From assembly GCA_937881505.1 (NCBI GenBank), contig CALGEM010000198.1:1-6913 (forward strand): 6,913 bases of DNA, in the 5' to 3' direction. Below are positions 1 to 6,305 of the stretch, one piece after another. Each line of letters begins with the position of its first letter. Within the stretch, counting starts at the first letter, position 1. The notes beneath the pieces were generated by a model. It had not been told where the DNA came from. It did no database searches and saw only the letters and a list, made by a program, of their open reading frames with translations. The DNA is from an uncultured euryarchaeote (lineage in GTDB: Archaea; Thermoplasmatota; Poseidoniia; Poseidoniales; Poseidoniaceae). A program made the translations under genes and the position numbers.

Positions 1-2299
1 GGTGTCGCATACCTCGCCAAAGCAGGCCGCCACCCATGATGAGTGCCAGCAGGAAGGTGATGGGTCCAAACGATGCAAAGAGTTGAGCTCGGTTGGGTGC
101 GTTTGCTTCTGCAACCGTGCCGAAAATCTTCGTCTTGGTGAAATAACCACTACCCGTGAACAAAACGTCCCAAGCATCGGACAAGTTGAGGGTCTTCAGC
201 ACATACAGGATGATGAAGAACACCGTGGCAAGGACACCGAGGGTACCGAGAACCAACAGCCAGGGCTTGTCGCGGAATCCGGTGGTCACGAAGGCGATGG
301 CCAAAGTGAATCCGAAGATGAACAAGAACGGTTGAAGACCGGTTCCGTCGAACACCAAGTCAAATTGTGGATGACCGTAGAACGGAAGCACCATCAGGAA
401 GGTGGTGGTCAACATAACGAGGAACATCGCGCTCAAGGTCGTGGAATCACGGCGTCGGAACATGTTCAGAGCCACTTGCAAAGCATAGGCCAAGAACAGA
501 ATCGAAGGACCAACGACGAACCCTTTCCAACCCAGGGCGACGATGCCGAAGGCTACACCAGCGAGCACAGCATTGGCCATGGCCGCTTGTCGGTGCTTGG
601 CAACATCGCCGAATGCACGAACGAAGGACATGGGGTGAGGCGTGGTGACCTTGGTGATACGAGCGGAACCAGCGTACTTGACGGCACGCAGCCAATACAT
701 GAAACCGACAGAGATGAACAGCATCACGAAGGCGTCGTGGTCGGCAAGTGCCCACGTCGAGTGAGTCACGTGAGCAGGCATGAAGGCGATGAGCCAAGCA
801 GCCAGAACACCAGCGCCCTTGCCAAAGTGGTCCTTGGCAATGGAGGCGATGGGGAAGACCGTCAATGCGCCATAAACAGCTGGCAGGGCGAGCATGCTCC
901 ACCAAACAGCGTCCTCAGAAGAGCCGATGAACGGTTCGAGGAGCATGGCACCGATGGCCATGGACCATGAGAAGAGCGGCGGTCGGGGGTTGATGCCACC
1001 GATGGGGTAGAATCGGTCAGCGTCAACAACCAAGTGGGCGTTGTTGGCCAAAATGTAGTCGACGACACGCTTCATGTACCACGGGTCAGAACCACCCGTC
1101 ATGTCCCAATTGCCCGTGCCAAAAGCGTTCATGGACGGCACGGCGTACCATTGGACACGGATGGCAAGGCCGACAAAGAAGGCCAGCGCCACCATCATGC
1201 CTGCGCCGTGAGCGCGCAGGAAGAGGCGAACTTGGGAGGGTTCATGCTCACCGAGGTTCGCCCATCCACCGTACTTTTCGTGGTTGCCGAGGTAGTAAAT
1301 ACCGACGCACACGAAGAACGTGAAGCCGAGCCAAATCAAGGGGCCCCATGTACCGTCAAGGTCTTCGGAGTACCAGATGCCTGCCTCGAACCAAGCCGCA
1401 ACTTGGTAGAGCGTCCACATCGAACCCACAAGCATGGCACGGGTGTACCAGCGCTCAGCCACCATGCCGGCGACGATGAGCGCCACGACACCGGTCAAGA
1501 AGGCGCTCCAGTAGCCGATATAGCCGTGATAGCCTTCTTCGGTGGTGATACCCAACTGGTCAACAACACCGACGGAGTTGAAGTGGTAAAGTGAACCTGC
1601 GAACGCCAAAATCCAAACGCCCAAGGCAACCATCAGCGGTAGCGCATCTCGGTTGAATCCGGGCTTGTTGCCCAAGAAAGAAAACCATCCTTCCTCGGCT
1701 ACAGGGTTCAGCAAACCACGAACGAGGACACCGGTCAGCAGACCTGCTGCGGCGAAGATCGTCAAGTAAGCAAAGAACACGTAGGCCGTTGCTTGGCGCT
1801 CCAAGTTCATGGTGGAGACCAACTGGCCGCTTTCCAACGAATAGGTCGAGGGGAGGGCGGCAAGAGCATCGCCGGCGGCAGCAAGAGCAAGCCAAAAGCC
1901 GACCGCAGCGAAGGCCAGGGTGGTCATCCACTCGTGGCGTCCTCGCTGGTCAAGGTTTGAACCGAGCACCAGAACAACGGCGAACATCAATGCAGCGACG
2001 GCGTCAACACCGGCGAACATGTAGAGGGCTTCGGCACCGACAAGGGCCAAAACCAACACGCCGAGGGAAACGGTGGAAGTGGACAGGTCGGGTCGAGTTG
2101 CCAAAACAATGCGTGGCACCAAGGCCAGCATGGACGCGATGGCGACGACGAGCATCGGCATCATGTTGTTCAACGTCAAGTCGTATTCAATGCCTACGAC
2201 TTTGGTGGTGGCAAGAGCGAGCAGCACGGCCAGAGGTGCGAGGAGCAACCCCATGATGGCACTGGGCTGTTCAGCCTTCATTTCCATTTCTTCTTCCAT
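1..2299 (-). CDS. aglB: AglB/STT3-type oligosaccharyltransferase with large N-terminal membrane extension, C-terminus cut by window edge
   Basis: Catalytic subunit of archaeal N-glycosylation: it moves a lipid-linked oligosaccharide onto Asn of Asn-X-Ser/Thr in exported proteins, acting on the outer face of the membrane. The reading frame is open for 766 codons with no stop, so the C-terminus, including the expected WWDYG-type motif and soluble domain, lies left of the window. Seen in order: GGSDPWYMKR at residues 402-411 (first metal-binding GxxD-type motif, D405), NPRPPLF at 437-443, DHD at 520-522 (second DXD motif) and TVAE at 728-731 (TIXE-type motif of the long external loop). Order and spacing fit STT3. 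Residues 1-360 are unusual: about ten hydrophobic segments (near 14-32, 46-64, 79-114, 124-148, 171-195, 219-240, 260-280, 288-309, 318-337) precede the normal first STT3 helix at about 364-384. The ATG at 2299 is chosen because it follows a GAGGG Shine-Dalgarno sequence and begins with an acidic cytoplasmic stretch. Family assignment is strong; the role of the extension is unknown. Confidence 0.88.
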   Translation of the reverse strand, partial: MEEEMEMKAEQPSAIMGLLLAPLAVLLALATTKVVGIEYDLTLNNMMPMLVVAIASMLALVPRIVLATRPDLSTSTVSLGVLVLALVGAEALYMFAGVDAVAALMFAVVLVLGSNLDQRGRHEWMTTLAFAAVGFWLALAAAGDALAALPSTYSLESGQLVSTMNLERQATAYVFFAYLTIFAAAGLLTGVLVRGLLNPVAEEGWFSFLGNKPGFNRDALPLMVALGVWILAFAGSLYHFNSVGVVDQLGITTEEGYHGYIGYWSAFLTGVVALIVAGMVAERWYTRAMLVGSMWTLYQVAAWFEAGIWYSEDLDGTWGPLIWLGFTFFVCVGIYYLGNHEKYGGWANLGEHEPSQVRLFLRAHGAGMMVALAFFVGLAIRVQWYAVPSMNAFGTGNWDMTGGSDPWYMKRVVDYILANNAHLVVDADRFYPIGGINPRPPLFSWSMAIGAMLLEPFIGSSEDAVWWSMLALPAVYGALTVFPIASIAKDHFGKGAGVLAAWLIAFMPAHVTHSTWALADHDAFVMLFISVGFMYWLRAVKYAGSARITKVTTPHPMSFVRAFGDVAKHRQAAMANAVLAGVAFGIVALGWKGFVVGPSILFLAYALQVALNMFRRRDSTTLSAMFLVMLTTTFLMVLPFYGHPQFDLVFDGTGLQPFLFIFGFTLAIAFVTTGFRDKPWLLVLGTLGVLATVFFIILYVLKTLNLSDAWDVLFTGSGYFTKTKIFGTVAEANAPNRAQLFASFGPITFLLALIMGGGLLWRGMRH

Positions 2300-2305
2300 T
2301 TGTAT

Positions 2306-2310
2306 CCCTC
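2306..2310 (-). promoter_or_regulatory. Shine-Dalgarno sequence of aglB
   Basis: On the minus strand GAGGG lies six bases before the ATG at 2299. It matches the archaeal anti-Shine-Dalgarno core (CCUCC) and supports this start, rather than an internal Met nearer the conserved STT3 domain. purD and the 578-residue surface protein lack a well-placed equivalent, so aglB appears to be translated from a leadered mRNA. Confidence 0.55.
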
Positions 2311-2319
2311 ATTTTAGGT

Positions 2320-2335
2320 CCAGCCTCAAGGCTGG
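2320..2335 (-). promoter_or_regulatory. Small hairpin in the predicted aglB leader
   Basis: A perfect 6-bp inverted repeat, CCAGCC and GGCTGG around a TTGA tetraloop on the minus strand, lies 21-36 bases before the aglB ATG and ten bases before its Shine-Dalgarno sequence. There is no T-run after it, so it does not look like a terminator. A role in leader structure, protein binding or mRNA stability is inference only; chance occurrence is possible at this length. Confidence 0.35.
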
Positions 2336-2376
2336 CGTCGTTGGCCACTTCTGAACCCCTTTTGAAGATGCCTGTT

Positions 2377-2385
2377 TCATAAAAG
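2377..2385 (-). promoter_or_regulatory. Candidate TATA element of aglB
   Basis: CTTTTATGA on the minus strand is the best TATA-like stretch in the 147-base gap between purD and aglB. With usual archaeal spacing, transcription would start about 25 bases downstream, near 2355, giving a leader of roughly 55 bases that includes the hairpin and the Shine-Dalgarno sequence. The rest of the gap (2397-2446) shows short T-tracts on the minus strand that could help end the purD transcript, but no clear terminator. Confidence 0.35.
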
Positions 2386-2396
2386 AGGACGGTCCT
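2386..2396. repeat. 11-base inverted repeat next to the aglB TATA element
   Basis: AGGAC-G-GTCCT is a two-fold symmetric site with 5-base arms around one base, directly abutting the candidate aglB TATA box on its upstream side, where archaeal activators or the TFB recognition element lie. It could be an operator or a coincidence; five-base arms are weak evidence. Confidence 0.25.
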
Positions 2397-2446
2397 TCAG
2401 TCGCTCTTTTTCAGGCGTTTTTGCAAGTGGAGAGATTCACGAAAAT

Positions 2447-3721
2447 TCAATCGATGGCGCGATGAGCGATATCGGTACGGAAATACCCGCCTTCGAGGTC
2501 GATGGCGTTCATCAACTCGTACGCCTTTTGTTGGGTAGCCAGAAGGTTGGATCCCAGAGCGGTGCAGGAGAGAACGCGTCCGCCTGATGCGATGTAGGCG
2601 CCGCTTTCATCCGTGGAGACACCGGCAAAGTTGACCCACGCCTGACCGTAGGTCGCCTGAGCCACAAGCGCCTCAAGTCCACCAAGAGGCCGGCCTTTGA
2701 TTGGAGCAGCAGGATACCCTTCGGAAGCGAGGACCACGGTGACGGCCGTGCCAGTATGAAGTTCAAGCTGAACATTTTGCAACCCGTCGGTTGCCGCACC
2801 GTGCAAAAGCGAGTACATGTCGGTCTTCACGAGCGGGAGGGTGACCTGACATTCTGGGTCGCCGAAACGGACGTTGAATTCCACCACATACGGGTCGTCG
2901 TGTTCATCGATCATCAACCCGATGAAGAGCACACCTCGGTAGGGCGTATCTTGGCCAGCAAGGTGTTGATGCATCGGCTCAACGATGCGCTCAACGATCT
3001 TCTCGTGAACACTGGTGGAAACCACCGGCGCAGGGCAGTAGGCGCCCATGCCACCTGTGTTGGGGCCTTCGTCCCCGTCATAGGCCCGCTTGTGGTCCTG
3101 ACTTGCAGGGAGTGTGCGGTAGGCCGTGCCGTCCATGACCACCAACATGCTCGCCTCTTCACCTGGAAGAAACGCCTCCAAGAGCACGAAACCATCGGAT
3201 TTGATGGAGAGTTCGATGAACGTTTTGGCTTCATCCCTATCCGAGGTGACGACCACGCCTTTTCCGCCGGCCAACACGTCTCGCTTGACCACCCAAGGGT
3301 CGCCTGCAAAATCATCCAAAGCCGCCTCGATGTCGCTGTGAGCATCAAGTCGCTTGTAGGCGGCGGTCGGCACACCGGCCTCTTCCATCGTCTCCTTGGC
3401 GTGGAGTTTCGAGCCTTCCAAATGAGCGAGGGCCGCAACCGGTCCAAAACAGGCGATACCGGCAGCATGACACGCATCAGCCAATCCGTCGCACAATGGC
3501 GCTTCTGGACCAACGACGACCAAATCTGCACCCAAGTCCACAGCGAGGCCAACCAGACCTTCGATGTCCATGGTCAATGCATGGTTGGTGGCGATTTGGG
3601 CGGTTCCTGCGTTTCCCGGAACACAATGAAGCGCACCGACATGAGCGGAAGCATCGAGTGAAAGACAGAGGGCATGCTCTCGTCCACCGCTGCCGACCAC
3701 GACCACCGTTGCTCCATTCAT
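2447..3721 (-). CDS. purD: Phosphoribosylamine-glycine ligase (GAR synthetase, PurD)
   Basis: Cytosolic ATP-grasp enzyme of de novo purine synthesis: 5-phosphoribosylamine + glycine + ATP give glycinamide ribonucleotide + ADP + phosphate. Its 424 residues are the normal length for monofunctional PurD. Landmarks: GSGGREHA at residues 10-17 and PGN at 35-37 (N-terminal domain), GPEAPL at 71-76, the ATP-grasp segment VVKRDVLAGGKGVVV at 144-158, ASQDHKRAYDGDEGPNTGGM at 206-225, and the family signature RFGDPECQ at 285-292 with the metal-binding EFN just before it. The ATP-grasp loop reads KRDVLAGGKG where bacterial enzymes such as E. coli PurD have KADGLAAGKG; the key Lys and Gly-Lys-Gly are kept, so activity is expected. 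The ATG at 3721 places the glycine-rich loop at the usual distance from the N-terminus. It stands alone here, transcribed away from the divergent surface-protein gene and followed 147 bases later by aglB on the same strand. Confidence 0.97.
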   Translation of the reverse strand: MNGATVVVVGSGGREHALCLSLDASAHVGALHCVPGNAGTAQIATNHALTMDIEGLVGLAVDLGADLVVVGPEAPLCDGLADACHAAGIACFGPVAALAHLEGSKLHAKETMEEAGVPTAAYKRLDAHSDIEAALDDFAGDPWVVKRDVLAGGKGVVVTSDRDEAKTFIELSIKSDGFVLLEAFLPGEEASMLVVMDGTAYRTLPASQDHKRAYDGDEGPNTGGMGAYCPAPVVSTSVHEKIVERIVEPMHQHLAGQDTPYRGVLFIGLMIDEHDDPYVVEFNVRFGDPECQVTLPLVKTDMYSLLHGAATDGLQNVQLELHTGTAVTVVLASEGYPAAPIKGRPLGGLEALVAQATYGQAWVNFAGVSTDESGAYIASGGRVLSCTALGSNLLATQQKAYELMNAIDLEGGYFRTDIAHRAID

Positions 3722-3742
3722 ATCCCGACGGGTTCTCCGGCA

Positions 3743-3752
3743 TTGAATAAGG
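3743..3752 (-). promoter_or_regulatory. Candidate TATA element of purD (leaderless start)
   Basis: CCTTATTCAA on the minus strand; its CTTAT core begins 30 bases before the purD ATG. This is the distance expected if transcription starts at or within a base or two of the start codon, and there is no convincing Shine-Dalgarno sequence before that ATG. A leaderless purD mRNA is therefore inferred. Confidence 0.4.
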
Positions 3753-3792
3753 CCTTCGCGACGCCATGTTGAACGACCAAACGGGAAGAATG

Positions 3793-3799
3793 CTTATCC
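3793..3799 (+). promoter_or_regulatory. Candidate TATA element of the surface-protein gene (leaderless start)
   Basis: CTTATCC begins 29 bases before the ATG at 3822 and shares the CTTAT core and spacing of the divergent purD element 40 bases away. The only Shine-Dalgarno-like bases (GGAG at 3805-3808) are 13 bases from the ATG, too far to be ideal. This again points to a leaderless transcript starting at the ATG. The purD and surface-protein elements together occupy the 100-base divergent gap. Confidence 0.4.
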
Positions 3800-3821
3800 A
3801 CCATGGAGATGTGAAACCATC

Positions 3822-5558
3822 ATGCGAACACGACTCCACCCGGTCGCCCTCTTGCTCAGCCTGCTTTTGCTGTCAGCTCCTCTGGCTGCTGCCGCTCCAC
3901 CCACGGGAGGGGATTCGAACACCATCACCGCCTCCGAGACATGGACCGAAGACGCCCACATGAACGGCCATGTGGTCGTGACGGACGGTGCAACCTTGAA
4001 CGTGAACGCGAACATCACGATGGAAACGGGTTCTTCCATCACCGTCCAGGACGGAGGGCAATTGATCGTCACCAACGGCGCCCTCCTCAGCGATGACCTC
4101 AATGCGGGCTTGATGGTAAACAGCATGTTTGCGACCCTGACCATCAACTTCGGCGACCTCGCTGACGAGGGGGTTCTTCAGTTGAAATTGGACCACACCA
4201 TCGATGCAAACTCAAAGATGAACATCACCATCGGCGATGAAACGGTCAACGCCTCGGGACTTGACATGGTGAGTTTCGATGTGCCGTTGAACGACACCGA
4301 CCTCGTCATTACTTTCGATTCCTACTACTTCACGCCGACCTATGTCCTGTGGGCCAAGGCGATTTACGGCGGAGGAAACACCGAAACGCTCCTTCCTCAA
4401 GACATTGAAGCGGCCGATGCACCCTTGTATTGGTTCCAGTCTGGATTTGACATTCATGCACACGGTGACATGACGGTGACCAGCAGCACCATCTCAGGTG
4501 CCAACATCCACTGCGAAGGCCTGTGTCAGTTTGACAATGCTGAACTGGTTGGCAGTGCACCCGTGGAAGCAGCCGCTACCTCATCGGTTGCCGTGCTCAA
4601 CAGCATCATCAGCGGGTCAAGGTCCGATGAAGACATCATTCTTCACGATCAGGCACAAATCACCTACACCAACAGCCAAGGCACCGGTGGAACCACCGAT
4701 GCTTGGGTTCGCCTACTCTCGCAACGCAGCCTTTCGACCAATATTCCCAACGGGAGCCTTGACCTTTACGACATCGGCTACAGAGCCAATGACTGGAACG
4801 ATTTGACCGATGAGAACGGCAACATCGTCTTCGTGGAAGCGGGTGCGACCAACGAATGGAAGCGCATGATTGAGTGGATGGACGGCGACGGTGTTGTCCA
4901 CCAAGAGGATGCCAGCATCACGCTCTCCATCACGAGCAGTTGGGGTACCTTTTCCCAAACCATTGACGCCCCAACCACAGCAGAAGGCAGCATGGAGTTG
5001 GCCCTCCCCTACGTCGCCGTCACTTCGGTCAGTCCTGAATCGACCACGGCCGTGGCCAACAAGAGCGTCTCTGGTATGGTCAGCGTCTCCAACACCGGTG
5101 ATGCGGATGTTTCTGGTGTGAGCATCTGGTGCTACAACGGTGACGAGGTGGTTGATACGACCCAAATCGTGGTCAGTTTAACGGCAGGTGAATCCAAAGA
5201 TGTCCCGTTCACCTGGTACATGTACGAAGCTGGTGATGCTATGCTGACCTGCAAGCCGCTGCTACCATCAGCCCTCAACGGCATTTCGACCTTGGTGGTC
5301 GATACCACAGGTGCTGATTCTGAAATCGTGACGTGGGAATACGAAGAGGAAATTGAAGAATTCCCACTCATCATTTGGATTGTCGTCGCTCTCGGTTTCG
5401 GTGGTTTGGCCTTGGTCATCGCCACCCAAGCCCGAAAACAAACCATGGCAAAATCCTACACGGCCTATGAAGAAGCAGAAGAAGAAACCGATGATGAAGA
5501 GGTAGATGAGGAAAAAACCTCATCCATTTACGATATGAAACCAGAATCTGAAGATTGA
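3822..5558 (+). CDS. Secreted single-anchor cell-surface protein with beta-repeat and CARDB-like domains
   Basis: No specific function recognised. The 578 residues read as a type I membrane protein: a signal peptide (Arg-rich start, hydrophobic 8-20, Ala-rich cleavage region about 22-25), a long extracellular part, one membrane helix at about 514-534, a basic stop-transfer stretch (ARKQ) and a very acidic 40-residue cytoplasmic tail (about 549-565 nearly all Glu/Asp). Residues 48-90 show short hydrophobic/Gly repeats (GATLNV, GSSITV, GGQLIV, GALL) like rungs of a right-handed beta-helix; 215-285 has a similar look with a CxxxC pair (C231, C235). Residues 398-495 resemble a CARDB/Ig-like adhesion domain, with VSNTGDADVSGV at 422-433 and C437/C477 placed for a disulfide. 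Six N-glycosylation sequons (N64, N134, N143, N157, N310, N413) all lie outside the membrane, so AglB-type glycosylation is plausible. Adhesion or surface-layer association is a guess. It is divergent from purD and convergent with the next gene. Confidence 0.85.
   Translation: MRTRLHPVALLLSLLLLSAPLAAAAPPTGGDSNTITASETWTEDAHMNGHVVVTDGATLNVNANITMETGSSITVQDGGQLIVTNGALLSDDLNAGLMVNSMFATLTINFGDLADEGVLQLKLDHTIDANSKMNITIGDETVNASGLDMVSFDVPLNDTDLVITFDSYYFTPTYVLWAKAIYGGGNTETLLPQDIEAADAPLYWFQSGFDIHAHGDMTVTSSTISGANIHCEGLCQFDNAELVGSAPVEAAATSSVAVLNSIISGSRSDEDIILHDQAQITYTNSQGTGGTTDAWVRLLSQRSLSTNIPNGSLDLYDIGYRANDWNDLTDENGNIVFVEAGATNEWKRMIEWMDGDGVVHQEDASITLSITSSWGTFSQTIDAPTTAEGSMELALPYVAVTSVSPESTTAVANKSVSGMVSVSNTGDADVSGVSIWCYNGDEVVDTTQIVVSLTAGESKDVPFTWYMYEAGDAMLTCKPLLPSALNGISTLVVDTTGADSEIVTWEYEEEIEEFPLIIWIVVALGFGGLALVIATQARKQTMAKSYTAYEEAEEETDDEEVDEEKTSSIYDMKPESED
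5508..5521 (-). terminator. Candidate T-tract terminator for the minus-strand transcript
   Basis: On the minus strand six T residues are flanked by GAGG and CCTC, 41-54 bases past the stop codon of the 227-residue gene. Archaeal RNA polymerase terminates at T-rich tracts, and this is the first such run downstream of that gene. It lies inside the acidic-tail codons of the convergent surface-protein gene, so the two transcripts would overlap. The opposite-strand A-run simply encodes Glu-Lys-Thr, so function here is inferred from position. Confidence 0.35.
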
Positions 5559-5561
5559 GGC

Positions 5562-6245
5562 TCACGACTGGGATTCAACCCACGCGAGTTTCTCCTTCAT
5601 GATGGCATTAAGACCGTTGTATTGGTACCTCCACCTCAACTCTTTGCCTGGCTCGGGGAAATACTCCGGTTTCTCCCCACCCTTTCGAACAACCTCAAAC
5701 CAATACCGGTCATCTTCCTCGGCCATGTCCTTGATATCATCTTGGTTGAACATGAGAAAAGGAAACATGTAATCTGCAATCTCCGAGAAGAAAGAAGATT
5801 TGTCTGCTTCTTTATCCTCCTCATCTTCGCTGGGTTCAATCATGATCCCAAGAATGGTGTCACCGGGTTCAATAGTGTAAGAAAAGGTGAGGTTGACGCC
5901 CTGTCGTCGTTTTCCTCTGAAAAATTCCAAGCGACGCTGGTCAGGGTACCACTTGACGATGGCCTGTTCTTGGCGCTTCACAACCAAGGAAATCCCGATG
6001 AAAAATGAAAGACTCAAGAAGAAGAAAAAATACCAAATCTCTGCGATGAGCAACGTCCAAACCGTTGGCACAAAACAAACAGCGAACGCAATGATATCGT
6101 CGTATGTATGCTTGAGCGGAATGATGTCCACACCGTTGTGAGCAGGAGATTGTTGAGCCGATGTTGACCGTTCAGCCTGACTTATGGCTTTGACAGGCGG
6201 AGGGAGGTCCGCATCATCCTCAAGCGACCAGAATGTCTCCTCCAT
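5562..6245 (-). CDS. Uncharacterised membrane protein with a two-helix hairpin
   Basis: I do not recognise the family. The 227 residues start with about 45 polar residues (acidic, then Pro/Ser/Gln-rich), followed by two adjoining hydrophobic segments at about 51-68 and 70-89 separated by Glu69, the second very aromatic (WYFFFFLSLSFF). The second ends at KRQEQ, so both soluble ends probably lie in the cytoplasm (positive-inside rule). Residues 95-137 (VKWYPDQRRLEFFRGKRR, then short alternating hydrophobic strands) could be a small beta domain of the kind that follows membrane hairpins in bacterial PH-like proteins; this is only a resemblance. An acidic linker (DEEDKEADK, 141-149) and a Trp/Tyr/Arg-rich C-terminus follow. 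The ATG at 6245 is the only sensible Met near the N-terminus; no Shine-Dalgarno sequence precedes it. The gene ends three bases from the convergent surface-protein gene and starts 60 bases after the upstream Fn3/Ig-like gene, so co-transcription with the latter is possible. Codons are visibly A/T-richer than in purD or aglB. Confidence 0.75.
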   Translation of the reverse strand: MEETFWSLEDDADLPPPVKAISQAERSTSAQQSPAHNGVDIIPLKHTYDDIIAFAVCFVPTVWTLLIAEIWYFFFFLSLSFFIGISLVVKRQEQAIVKWYPDQRRLEFFRGKRRQGVNLTFSYTIEPGDTILGIMIEPSEDEEDKEADKSSFFSEIADYMFPFLMFNQDDIKDMAEEDDRYWFEVVRKGGEKPEYFPEPGKELRWRYQYNGLNAIMKEKLAWVESQS

Positions 6246-6251
6246 GGAGGA
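6238..6251. repeat. 14-base perfect palindrome over a start codon
   Basis: TCCTCCATGGAGGA is its own reverse complement and is centred on the ATG (minus strand, 6245-6243) of the 227-residue membrane protein. In mRNA it could fold as a 5-bp stem (UCCUC/GAGGA) with the start codon in a CAUG loop; as DNA it could be a dimer-binding site. It may also be chance, since GAGGAG simply encodes the second and third residues (Glu-Glu). Confidence 0.35.
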
Positions 6252-6305
6252 ATCCTAAACGAAACGGCTTCATCAGCCTTTAGCCGATGTTTCAGCCAAC
6301 AGTGC

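Noticed and set aside
2..1594. Long plus-strand open frames (322 and 186 codons) across the left part
   Set aside because: They lie opposite the minus-strand aglB frame, which has all the catalytic motifs. Their translations are Gln/His/Glu/Gly-rich low-complexity without any domain, as expected for the antisense of a hydrophobic G/C-rich gene.
2311..2317. CTAAAAT (minus strand) as an alternative aglB TATA box
   Set aside because: It is only 12-18 bases before the ATG, which would put the transcript start inside the coding region and leave the Shine-Dalgarno sequence untranscribed.
2756..3661. 301-codon plus-strand frame opposite purD
   Set aside because: purD is unambiguous on the minus strand. 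The antisense product shows no recognisable motif and has no promoter or ribosome binding site.
3803..3814. Three-codon upstream frame (Met-Glu-Met-stop) before the surface-protein gene
   Set aside because: The TATA spacing predicts a transcript starting at 3822, which would exclude it. Such tiny frames are common by chance.
6265..6286. CGGCT/AGCCG inverted repeat in the 60-base gap before the 227-residue gene
   Set aside because: Arms are only five bases around a 12-base loop and there is no following T-tract; too weak to call a terminator or operator.
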